The translations under genes and the position numbers were made by a program. The notes below the pieces were generated by a model, which saw only the letters and a list, made by a program, of their open reading frames with translations, was not told where the DNA came from and ran no database searches. DNA of 64,000 nucleotides from Priestia koreensis (GTDB taxonomy: Bacteria; Bacillota; Bacilli; Bacillales; Bacillaceae_H). Below, piece after piece: positions 57,430-64,000 of this stretch. Positions within the stretch are counted from its first letter, which is position 1; the number at the start of each line of letters is the position of its first letter. The stretch lies in the NCBI RefSeq assembly GCF_001274935.1, contig NZ_LILC01000010.1:839-64838 (forward strand), in the 5' to 3' direction.

Positions 57430-58044
57430 TTAACTAATTTTTTGCTGTGTTGACTGCTTCGTTTTAAAGTAAGTGGTGTTGCGTAATGCTTTATAAATTC
57501 GTAGGCCGATGAATGCACAGAAGAGAGTAAAGACTAAGTCCTTCACAGCAAATAAGGCCATAATCTTCCATGCTGCTGCATAAGACATAGGTGCATGAAT
57601 CCATGTTTTAAGAGCAAGATACATTAAGTTTGTACCAACTAAATAAATCATGACAACTCCTGCAAGGGAAGCGATAATAAAAGTAGAAAGAGAATAATTC
57701 CCTTTTAATTCAACTACTTTCCCAGCTGCATAAGCTCCGAAAATATACGAAACAATAAATCCGCCCGAAGGACCTAAAAGCGATTCAAAGCCACTGCCAA
57801 ATTGAGCAAAAACGGGAGCACCTGCTAAACCAACGATCATATATACAGTCATTGATAAAGCCCCAATTCTGCTACCAAGCAACAAACCAGCTAGTACGGT
57901 AAAGAAAGGCTGCATCGTAAGCGGGATGTTGGCTACTTGTAAGAAGGGGGCAAATGATGTAATATTTGCACCGATAGCCATTAGCGCAACAAACATAGCC
58001 GCCATTGTTAAATCAATTGTTCGCAACTTTTGTCTTTTCTCCAT
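57430..58044 (-). CDS. bioY: Biotin transporter BioY (ECF S component)
   Basis: A 204-residue six-helix membrane protein that binds biotin and uses the shared energy-coupling factor module. Motifs include LTMAAMFVALMAIGANI, NIPLTMQPFFTVLAGLLLGSR and LGPSGGFIVSYIFGAY. The ATG at 58044 has GAGGTG 6 bases upstream; a GTG three codons earlier overlaps it. The ECF ATPases are not in the window. A BirA-type operator covers its promoter, as for bioB. Confidence 0.93.
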   Translation of the reverse strand: MEKRQKLRTIDLTMAAMFVALMAIGANITSFAPFLQVANIPLTMQPFFTVLAGLLLGSRIGALSMTVYMIVGLAGAPVFAQFGSGFESLLGPSGGFIVSYIFGAYAAGKVVELKGNYSLSTFIIASLAGVVMIYLVGTNLMYLALKTWIHAPMSYAAAWKIMALFAVKDLVFTLFCAFIGLRIYKALRNTTYFKTKQSTQQKIS

Positions 58045-58077
58045 AGTGTTCACCTCTTCAATATGTATCTAATCCAA

Positions 58078-58130
58078 ATCTTAAAAGCAAACGACCTTTA
58101 TGTCAACTTATTTTTTATTTTGGTTAACAA
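58078..58130 (-). promoter_or_regulatory. bioY promoter with BirA operator
   Basis: On the minus strand a -35 TTGACA (58106-58101), 17 bases, then TAAGAT. The operator TTGTTAAC-15 bases-GTTGACAT (58100-58130) covers the -35 and matches the bioB site in half sites and spacing. Confidence 0.8.
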
Positions 58131-58181
58131 AAAAAACCACGTGTTTCATTTTCCTCAGAATTAGGAAAACGAAACACGTGG
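58128..58181 (-). terminator. Terminator after yhdB
   Basis: CCACGTGTTTC/GAAACACGTGG plus inner TTTTCCT/AGGAAAA; T-run on the minus strand. The T-run overlaps the distal half of the bioY operator. Confidence 0.9.
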
Positions 58182-58184
58182 CTG

Positions 58185-58427
58185 TTATATTTCATCGACT
58201 AGCATCTCTATCCCATTTAACTCAGATGCATGGTCGATGTATCGTAATAATGAATAGAGCTCTTCTTGAATCACGCGGTAATTCCGTTCAAAATTATAGG
58301 CATGAAGGAAATGCTCAATTTTCTTTGATAAAAAATCGTCCTCTGTACGGACCATCAAGACCAGCAGATTATCCCATTGAGAACGGTGGGTATAATAGAG
58401 GGCTTTATCGTAATCCATATCATTCAT
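58185..58427 (-). CDS. yhdB: YhdB family protein
   Basis: An 80-residue acidic, helical protein (MNDMDYDKALYYTHRSQWDN, later ERNYRVIQEELYSLLRYIDH), same length and genome neighbourhood as B. subtilis YhdB. No membrane segment or signal peptide. AGGAGGTAAT lies before the ATG, and a strong terminator follows. Function unknown. Confidence 0.78.
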   Translation of the reverse strand: MNDMDYDKALYYTHRSQWDNLLVLMVRTEDDFLSKKIEHFLHAYNFERNYRVIQEELYSLLRYIDHASELNGIEMLVDEI

Positions 58428-58513
58428 GACATTACCTCCTTTGAGGAGTCCTTTATATTTTGTGATAAATCCCCTGAATTTTTACGCTGAAAATGTTGGA
58501 CGAATCTCCTCAT

Positions 58514-58560
58514 AAAAAAGCGCCCGTCTAGGGCATGAAGATACCTTAGACAGGCGCTGA
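58514..58560 (-). terminator. Terminator after katA
   Basis: AGCGCCCGTCTAGGG pairs with CCTTAGACAGGCGCT; six T on the minus strand. Confidence 0.88.
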
Positions 58561-58604
58561 TCAGCATAAATAGATCTTACAAATGGAATACTAGCCCTAT
58601 GATA

Positions 58605-60059
58605 TTAAGTAGCCAAATATTCGTGTATATCCACTTTTAAGGAATCGGCAAGACGCTGTCCGAATTCGCGATCGGCACGAATGAAGTTGCAAATTGCCAA
58701 GAGCTTTGTTTTTTCATTTACGTCTTGTAGGTCGTCTGTTAGGTTTTTAATCAAATTGTCCTTTTCAGAGGTTGTATAACGTCGATAACGCTCACCAGCC
58801 TGTTGGAAATCGTTTGGTTTATCAATTTTTTCTCTTGTGATGTGACCATGTACCGGCTGTGTACTATCTCGATATGCCGGGGCTTCTGGTAAGTAAGAAT
58901 CACGATTAGGCTCATAGTTAATCGTTGATTCAGGCGTTTTCGTTTGCATAAATCCATCACGCTGATGATTCTGAACAGAAGCATAAGGGCAATTGATCGG
59001 AATTTGTAAGTAATTTGGTCCTAGGCGATGTCTTTGGGTATCTGGATAGGAAAATAATCGAGCTTGAAGTAGTTTGTCTTCTGAAGGCTCAATCCCTGGC
59101 ACAAGCGCACTTGGTGAAAAGGCAGCTTGTTCCACTTCCGCGAAGAAATCTTTTGGATTTTTATTAAGCGTCATTGTCCCAACTTTTTTCAAAGGATAGG
59201 TATCCTCTGACCAGGTCTTAGTTGGATCACATGGGTCATAGTCCAGATGATCATAGTCATCTAATGACATAATTTGAACGTACATGTCCCATTTTGGGTG
59301 CTCGCCTTTTTCGATATGTTCAAAAAGATCTCTCGTTGCGTGGTTGAAATCCTCTTTTTGAATTTCTGCCGCTTCTTCCATTGTTAAACTCTTCACACCT
59401 TGATGCGGCTTCCAGTGATATTTCACATAGACCGTTTCTTCATTCGCATTTACCCACTTAAAGGTATGAACACCGAATCCCTCCATTTGGCGATAGTTTG
59501 CTGGCGTTCCTAAATCGGAAAACAGCCATGTCATCATATGAGTAGATTCAGGCGTTAGCGTCATAAAATCCCAATATCGATCGGGATCTTGGATATTTGT
59601 ATCAGGAGCAGGTTTTAACGAGTGAACCATATCTGGGAACTTAATTCCATCCCGTATGAAAAATACTGGAAGGTTATTTCCAACTAAATCATAGTTTCCT
59701 TCCTCGGTGTAAAACTTCGTCGAAAAGCCACGTGGGTCACGAAGCGTTTCAGGTGATCCTTTTGGATGAATAACGGTTGAGAATCGAACAAATACAGGGG
59801 TTTCTTTTCCTTCTTCCTGTAGAAACGCTGCTTTTGTGTATTCTTTCATACTGTTCTCGACCGTGAATATACCGTGTGCTCCAGCCCCTCTAGCATGTAC
59901 GACACGTTCGGGAATACGTTCTCGATCAAAATGGGCAATCTTTTCAATAAGATGGTAATCTTCAATAAGCGTGGGCCCTCGATTCCCTACAGTACGAGAA
60001 TTCTGGTTGTCGCCTACGGGTGTGCCTTGATTCGTCGTTAAATGGTTCTTCTTTTCCAT
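58605..60059 (-). CDS. katA: Heme catalase
   Basis: Breaks hydrogen peroxide into water and oxygen. The 484-residue small-subunit (clade 3-like) catalase has the distal His in RVVHARGAGAHG, the Asn in DLVGNNLPVFF, and the heme-ligand Tyr in RLFSYPDTQRHRLG. GGAGGAAGG lies before the ATG. The promoter region (60060-60200) shows GTATTTAAATAC (60140-60151), a perfect 12-bp palindrome, but no clear PerR box. It is convergent with yhdB's terminator region and followed upstream by an ArsR gene. Confidence 0.95.
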   Translation of the reverse strand: MEKKNHLTTNQGTPVGDNQNSRTVGNRGPTLIEDYHLIEKIAHFDRERIPERVVHARGAGAHGIFTVENSMKEYTKAAFLQEEGKETPVFVRFSTVIHPKGSPETLRDPRGFSTKFYTEEGNYDLVGNNLPVFFIRDGIKFPDMVHSLKPAPDTNIQDPDRYWDFMTLTPESTHMMTWLFSDLGTPANYRQMEGFGVHTFKWVNANEETVYVKYHWKPHQGVKSLTMEEAAEIQKEDFNHATRDLFEHIEKGEHPKWDMYVQIMSLDDYDHLDYDPCDPTKTWSEDTYPLKKVGTMTLNKNPKDFFAEVEQAAFSPSALVPGIEPSEDKLLQARLFSYPDTQRHRLGPNYLQIPINCPYASVQNHQRDGFMQTKTPESTINYEPNRDSYLPEAPAYRDSTQPVHGHITREKIDKPNDFQQAGERYRRYTTSEKDNLIKNLTDDLQDVNEKTKLLAICNFIRADREFGQRLADSLKVDIHEYLAT

Positions 60060-60200
60060 TTTCCTTCCTCCTCGTCAAAAACGATTGGCATCGTAATGAA
60101 GTAATATGTATAAGATCCCTTCATATCCGATTGTTTCTAGTATTTAAATACCTCAAATACACACCTCTAAACTTCGAATTTTCGTCGTATGAAAAATGAC

Positions 60201-60232
60201 AAAAAAAAAGAACATCTTAGATTGATGTTCTT
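60201..60232 (-). terminator. Terminator after the ArsR gene
   Basis: AAGAACATC/GATGTTCTT with nine T on the minus strand. Confidence 0.88.
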
Positions 60233-60259
60233 CCTAAAATCTCCTAATAGAATTTTCCG

Positions 60260-60583
60260 TTATAAGCACGTATCTTCAATTTTATTAAGAAGCGATTTTA
60301 ATTTTTCAACAGAGTCATCTAAAGAAAGATAGTAGTAGCGCTGTGTTCCTACCTTTGTAAGGGAAACGAGCCCTGTGTCTCGCAGAATTTTTAGATGATG
60401 GGAGACGGCAGGTCGTGACAATGTAAGTTGATTCGTGATGTCGTTCACATTTACGTGTTCGTGCTGTGACAAAATCATAATAATGTCCTGCCTTGCGGGA
60501 TCGCTTAGTGCTTGGAAAATAGGAATACTGTTTCGAAACAAAGCCATTGCTTCATCGTGCTCTGGACCAGATGCATAAGTCAC
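60260..60583 (-). CDS. ArsR-family transcriptional repressor
   Basis: A 107-residue winged-helix protein with ALSDPARQDIIMILSQ, recognition helix TLSRPAVSHHLKIL and wing TKVGTQRYYYLS. It lacks the ELCVCDL arsenic site and the C-terminal Asp/His zinc site seen in CzrA; the only Cys is the penultimate residue. A non-metal signal is therefore possible. The start is GTG with GAGGTG upstream. A perfect inverted repeat just upstream (60606-60621) suggests autoregulation. It lies upstream of katA on the same strand but a terminator separates them. Confidence 0.82.
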   Translation of the reverse strand: MTYASGPEHDEAMALFRNSIPIFQALSDPARQDIIMILSQHEHVNVNDITNQLTLSRPAVSHHLKILRDTGLVSLTKVGTQRYYYLSLDDSVEKLKSLLNKIEDTCL

Positions 60584-60605
60584 GAGAGTACACCTCAGTT
60601 CATTA

Positions 60606-60621
60606 GTTTAAATGTTTAAAC
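60606..60621 (-). promoter_or_regulatory. Inverted repeat operator of the ArsR gene
   Basis: GTTTAAA-TG-TTTAAAC, perfect 7-2-7, 22 bases before the GTG start. Fits an ArsR-family operator. Confidence 0.65.
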
Positions 60622-60734
60622 ACAATGTACCGAATCAAAGAGAAAAAAGCAAGAGACAGGTGAACGCTAAGTAGAAACTTTGTACATGATTTTGAGATTT
60701 AAACATAAATTTCAAGTAAGGGAAGAAAGGGGAG

Positions 60735-62150
60735 ATGGAAGTGCGGGAAGAAGAGCAAAAACAACTTCAGTATGCGATACAGGAAATTACCGAAATTGCC
60801 AAAGGGTTTGGACTCGATTTTTATCCGATGCGCTATGAAATTTGTCCGGCAGATATCATTTATACGTTCGGGGCATATGGGATGCCTACTCGTTTTTCTC
60901 ACTGGAGCTTTGGAAAGCAGTTTTATAAAATGAAACTTCATTATGATTTAGGATTAAGTAAAATCTACGAACTTGTTATTAACTCTGATCCATGCTACGC
61001 ATTCTTACTTGATTCAAATGCACTAATACAAAATAAATTAATTGTAGCTCACGTGTTGGCACACTGCGATTTCTTCAAAAATAATTATCGATTTGTCAAT
61101 ACAAAGCGAGATATGGTAGAAAGTATGGCTGCAACGGCTGATCGTATTAAGCACTACGAAATTTCGTATGGAAAAAAGGAAGTCGAGACATTTTTAGATG
61201 CGATCTTATCTATCCAAGAGCATATTGATCCATCTCTTATGCGTGCAAAATTGTCTTGGAGCATGGAAGATGATGAAGACGGAGGCTTTAATAGCGACAG
61301 TCCTTACGATGACTTATGGAACCTTGACTACAAGGATCGAAAAAAACCAAAAGTCGAAAAGCAGAAAAAGAAGTTTCCGCCACAGCCGGAAAAGGACATT
61401 CTCTTATTTATTGAGCAATATAGCCGTGACCTAGAGGACTGGCAGCGCGATATTCTGACGATGATGCGAGAGGAAATGCTTTATTTCTGGCCACAGCTTG
61501 AAACAAAGATCATGAACGAAGGCTGGGCGTCATATTGGCATCAGCGCATTATCCGCGAAATGAACCTCACAAGTAATGAAGCTATTGAGTTTGCCAAATT
61601 AAATGCAGGCGTTGTGCAACCATCTAAAACAGGAATCAACCCGTATTATCTTGGACTTAAAATCTTCGAAGATATTGAAGAGCGCTACGATAACCCAACA
61701 GCTGATATGAAAAAGCGCGGGGTTAAAACGGGAAGCGGGCGCGAAAAGATGTTTGAAGTGAGGGAAGTGGAATCAGATATCTCGTTTTTACGCAACTATC
61801 TAACAAAGGATCTTGTGATGCGTGAAGATATGTATCTCTTCCAAAAACAAGGAAAAGACTACAAGGTTGTTGATAAAGAATGGACGAAGGTTCGTGATCA
61901 GTTGGTTGGCATGCGTGTGAACGGAGGATTCCCATACATTACAGTCAATGATGGTGATTATCTACGAAACGGCGAGCTATACTTAAAACATTGGTATGAA
62001 GGAATTGAGCTGGATACGAAGTATTTGGAAAAGGTCGTCCCGTACGTTTATCAACTATGGGGAAGAACGGTTCACCTTGAAACAATGTTAGATGGGCGAG
62101 AAGTTATGTTTTCATATGACGGCAAAAATATTCATAAAAATAACCTCTAA
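60735..62150 (+). CDS. spoVR: Stage V sporulation protein SpoVR
   Basis: A 471-residue cytoplasmic protein needed for normal spore cortex formation in B. subtilis; homologous to E. coli YcgB. The conserved N-terminal block ([20 protein letters not shown]) and [35 protein letters not shown] with conserved His and Cys residues are present. GAAAGGGG lies before ATG 60735; GTG 60741 is an alternative start with better spacing. YcgB works with YeaG/YeaH, whose homologues PrkA and YhbH are at 8-12 kb. Confidence 0.95.
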   Translation: MEVREEEQKQLQYAIQEITEIAKGFGLDFYPMRYEICPADIIYTFGAYGMPTRFSHWSFGKQFYKMKLHYDLGLSKIYELVINSDPCYAFLLDSNALIQNKLIVAHVLAHCDFFKNNYRFVNTKRDMVESMAATADRIKHYEISYGKKEVETFLDAILSIQEHIDPSLMRAKLSWSMEDDEDGGFNSDSPYDDLWNLDYKDRKKPKVEKQKKKFPPQPEKDILLFIEQYSRDLEDWQRDILTMMREEMLYFWPQLETKIMNEGWASYWHQRIIREMNLTSNEAIEFAKLNAGVVQPSKTGINPYYLGLKIFEDIEERYDNPTADMKKRGVKTGSGREKMFEVREVESDISFLRNYLTKDLVMREDMYLFQKQGKDYKVVDKEWTKVRDQLVGMRVNGGFPYITVNDGDYLRNGELYLKHWYEGIELDTKYLEKVVPYVYQLWGRTVHLETMLDGREVMFSYDGKNIHKNNL

Positions 62151-62181
62151 AAAAGTCGCTGCGTGTCAGCGGCTTTTTTTC
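62150..62181 (+). terminator. Terminator after spoVR
   Basis: AAAAAGTCGCTG/CAGCGGCTTTTTTT around CGTGT. Confidence 0.9.
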
Positions 62182-62287
62182 ATAATATTTGAAGTTTATG
62201 AGAATCGAAAGAGGGAATTGAGAAGACTAACAACCCCCCGTTAGTAAATAAGAAGAGTTAAATAACCAAGAGGTTTTGAGGTGAGAG

Positions 62288-63160
62288 ATGAATATGATAA
62301 AAGAATTGATGGAAAGAATAAAAATAAACGAAGTAAGTGACCTGGCGGCAGTTCTAGCCTACTATTTCTTGCTTTCCCTTTTTCCACTGTTAATCTTTAT
62401 GGTTTCAATCCTTCCATATTTTTCATTGGATGCCACTGAAATTACAGACATTATTAAGCAATACGCTCCTGGAGAAACAGGGGATATGCTTACAAGCCAC
62501 ATTGGGGAGCTACTGAACAATCCTCACGGTGGTCTGCTCTCTTTTGGGATTTTGGCAACGCTGTGGTCGGCTTCAAACGGTGCAAATGCATTAATTCGAT
62601 CGTTGAATAAGGCGTTCCTTGTAGAGGAGACAAGACCGTTTTGGAAAGTTAGGCTCCATGCGCTTATCATGACGATAGGATTGGTCCTAACGTTTGTTAT
62701 CACGCTGGCACTTCCCATATTCGGAAGCGTAATTATTGATTTTGTCAGTAGCTATCTTCCATCTGTAGCAGACAATCAAATTGTTTTAAATGTTAGTCGC
62801 TTCATATTCTCTTTCCTTACTATGTGTGCAGTATTAACCGTTTTGTACATGCTTGCACCAAACGAAAAAGTGACTTTCAAAGAAGCCTATTTAGGAGCAA
62901 TTATTGGCACGGTACTTTGGCAAATTATTTCTCTTGCATTTTCTTTCTATGTTTCACAATTCGGGAACTTTAACGCGACTTATGGAAGTCTAGGAGCAGT
63001 CATTGTGTTACTGACATGGTTGTACCTTTCCGGATTTGCTATTTTAATTGGAGGGGAAATTAACGCAATTCGTCAGTGTCGCGTTTCAGGAAAGAAATGT
63101 ATTAATCGTTCTAATGCAGGCTTAGGCAATCAACAGCCTTCTGAAAGAGTAAGTTCTTAA
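62288..63160 (+). CDS. YihY/BrkB family inner membrane protein
   Basis: A 290-residue membrane protein with six helices, of the YihY/virulence factor BrkB family (B. subtilis YfkH-like). Typical segments are DLAAVLAYYFLLSLFPLLIF, LWSASNGANALIRSLNKAF and FGNFNATYGSLGAVIVLLTWLY. Despite the old name (RNase BN) members are not nucleases; a transport or envelope role is assumed. ATG 62288 has AGGTGAG close upstream; ATG 62294 is possible. It is 43 bases before the AI-2E gene and may be cotranscribed. Confidence 0.88.
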   Translation: MNMIKELMERIKINEVSDLAAVLAYYFLLSLFPLLIFMVSILPYFSLDATEITDIIKQYAPGETGDMLTSHIGELLNNPHGGLLSFGILATLWSASNGANALIRSLNKAFLVEETRPFWKVRLHALIMTIGLVLTFVITLALPIFGSVIIDFVSSYLPSVADNQIVLNVSRFIFSFLTMCAVLTVLYMLAPNEKVTFKEAYLGAIIGTVLWQIISLAFSFYVSQFGNFNATYGSLGAVIVLLTWLYLSGFAILIGGEINAIRQCRVSGKKCINRSNAGLGNQQPSERVSS

Positions 63161-63203
63161 GCGAAAACGCAAATTAATTTAGCAAGTAATAGGAGAACAC
63201 CTT

Positions 63204-64000
63204 ATGTTTATGAAATCAAAATTTCAATTTTGGACATTTCAAATTTTAATGATTGTTCTTATTATCTTTATCTGTACGAAGATGTCCTTTTTATTCACAC
63301 CGATTGTTGTGTTTATTTCAACAATCTTCCTACCAATTATCGTAGCAGGGTTTCTATACTTCCTGTTCAGTCCTGTAGTCGGGTTTTTACAGAAAATAAA
63401 AATTCCGAAAGTGTTGGCTATTTTGCTTCTTTATATTGTATTCATCGGAATTATTACACTAATTGTTAATTTAGTAGGACCACTTTTGGTATCACAAATT
63501 ACGGAGTTAATTAATAGCATCCCAAAAAATATTGATAAAATTCAAAGCTACATGAACCACTTGTCTCATACAAAATGGTTCAAGTGGACAATAAATCAAG
63601 ATTATGTACCGCTTGATAAGGCAAAAGACTGGGCAATGAATGCTTCGCCTGGATCATCAAATACAGTGACAAACAGTCTCCAAAACATTTTTGGAATGGT
63701 CACAAACGTTGCGTTAACGATTGTAACGGTACCGTTCATTTTGTTTTATATGTTAAAGGACGGAAATCGACTTCCAAAGGCAACAATGCGTTTCTTCCCA
63801 GCCTCTTATCGTGAAGAGGGTCTAACAATTATGGAAGAAATGAACAAAACCCTTGCTGTTTACATTCAAGGACAAATGCTTGTTGCGCTATTCGTGGCCG
63901 TTGTTACTTCAATCGGATATTTTATTATCGGGTTAAAATATGCGCTTCTTCTAGGAGTGTTAGTAGGGATTACAAACATCATCCCATATCTAGGACCATT
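63204..64000 (+). CDS. AI-2E family transporter, partial (cut by window end)
   Basis: The first 265 codons of a paralogue of the gene at 30916-32031. It starts MFMKSKFQFWTFQILMIVLI, nearly the same as the first copy, shares VALTIVTVPFILFYMLKDG and runs into the family motif NIIPYLGPF at the window edge. AGGAG lies 7 bases before the ATG. Same unknown substrate question as for the first copy. Confidence 0.87.
   Translation, partial: MFMKSKFQFWTFQILMIVLIIFICTKMSFLFTPIVVFISTIFLPIIVAGFLYFLFSPVVGFLQKIKIPKVLAILLLYIVFIGIITLIVNLVGPLLVSQITELINSIPKNIDKIQSYMNHLSHTKWFKWTINQDYVPLDKAKDWAMNASPGSSNTVTNSLQNIFGMVTNVALTIVTVPFILFYMLKDGNRLPKATMRFFPASYREEGLTIMEEMNKTLAVYIQGQMLVALFVAVVTSIGYFIIGLKYALLLGVLVGITNIIPYLGP

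Noticed and set aside
58100..58429. 109-residue plus-strand frame
   Set aside because: Antisense to yhdB and runs through the yhdB terminator hairpin.
60060..60200. PerR box before katA
   Set aside because: No match to TTATAATNATTATAA; only a short GTATTTAAATAC palindrome is present.

Overview
The window reads as a chromosomal segment from a low-GC, spore-forming Bacillaceae, most like Bacillus or Priestia (B. megaterium-like). Three observations support this. The gene order queG-yhbB-trmL-prkA-yhbH and the block yhcT-yhcU...yhcX-glpP-glpF-glpK-glpD-pgcA-yhcY-yhcZ-yhdA...yhdB match the order I know from B. subtilis. Sporulation proteins (PrkA, YhbH, SpoVR) are present. Control signals are of Firmicute type: strong GGAGG ribosome binding sites, GTG/TTG starts, SAM and c-di-AMP riboswitches, GlpP antitermination, cre and Fur boxes. 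No complete prophage, CRISPR array, rRNA gene or intact insertion sequence was seen. The species assignment is an inference.

Layout. 1-1.1 kb: the 3' part of a tRNA cluster (11 tRNAs). 1.3-4.1 kb: a large YhgE/Pip-type membrane protein with tandem 28-residue repeats. 4.3-11.8 kb: a B3/4-domain protein, queG, an amidase-domain protein, trmL, the spore kinase prkA, a 50-residue small protein and yhbH. 11.8-13.6 kb: a decayed accessory patch with two broken genes, one small membrane protein and a frameshifted DUF4176 gene, probably remains of a type VII secretion/LXG-toxin accessory locus. 13.7-32 kb: mostly transport and ion homeostasis. It holds a Fur-boxed FTR1 iron permease, an ArsB-like permease, czcD with its CzrA-type repressor, the potassium importer kimA, malic enzyme, a c-di-AMP riboswitch followed by a KtrB/KtrD channel, gltT, a lipid kinase, prfC, a SAM riboswitch followed by a MetT-like carrier, and an AI-2E family protein. 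32-45 kb: ytoQ, a peptide transporter, an amino acid permease, bioB with a BirA operator, a dead IS1182-type remnant with a GC-rich repeat, ldh, a DoxX gene with MhqR-like half sites, a secreted GH31 glucosidase, an aldo/keto reductase and yhcT/yhcU. 45-64 kb: an L,D-transpeptidase, yhcX, the full glycerol regulon (glpP, glpF, glpK, glpD), pgcA, a cysteine-rich two-component system, yhdA, bioY with a second BirA operator, yhdB, katA, an ArsR repressor, spoVR, a YihY protein and a second AI-2E gene cut by the window end.

How the parts fit. GlpF, GlpK and GlpD import, phosphorylate and oxidise glycerol. Terminator leaders before glpF and glpD, plus two cre sites at glpF, indicate GlpP antitermination and CcpA repression. 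BioB and BioY share operators of the same architecture, so biotin synthesis and uptake should be repressed together. The c-di-AMP riboswitch ties potassium uptake to the second messenger, and the SAM riboswitch ties the MetT-like carrier to methionine status. PrkA, YhbH and SpoVR often occur together and here lie on one 54-kb stretch. I found no clearly new complete system. The least explained items are the decayed DUF4176 patch, the cysteine-cluster sensor kinase with a 32-bp palindrome upstream, the orphan HELRH protein and the two small proteins missed by ordinary gene-length cutoffs.
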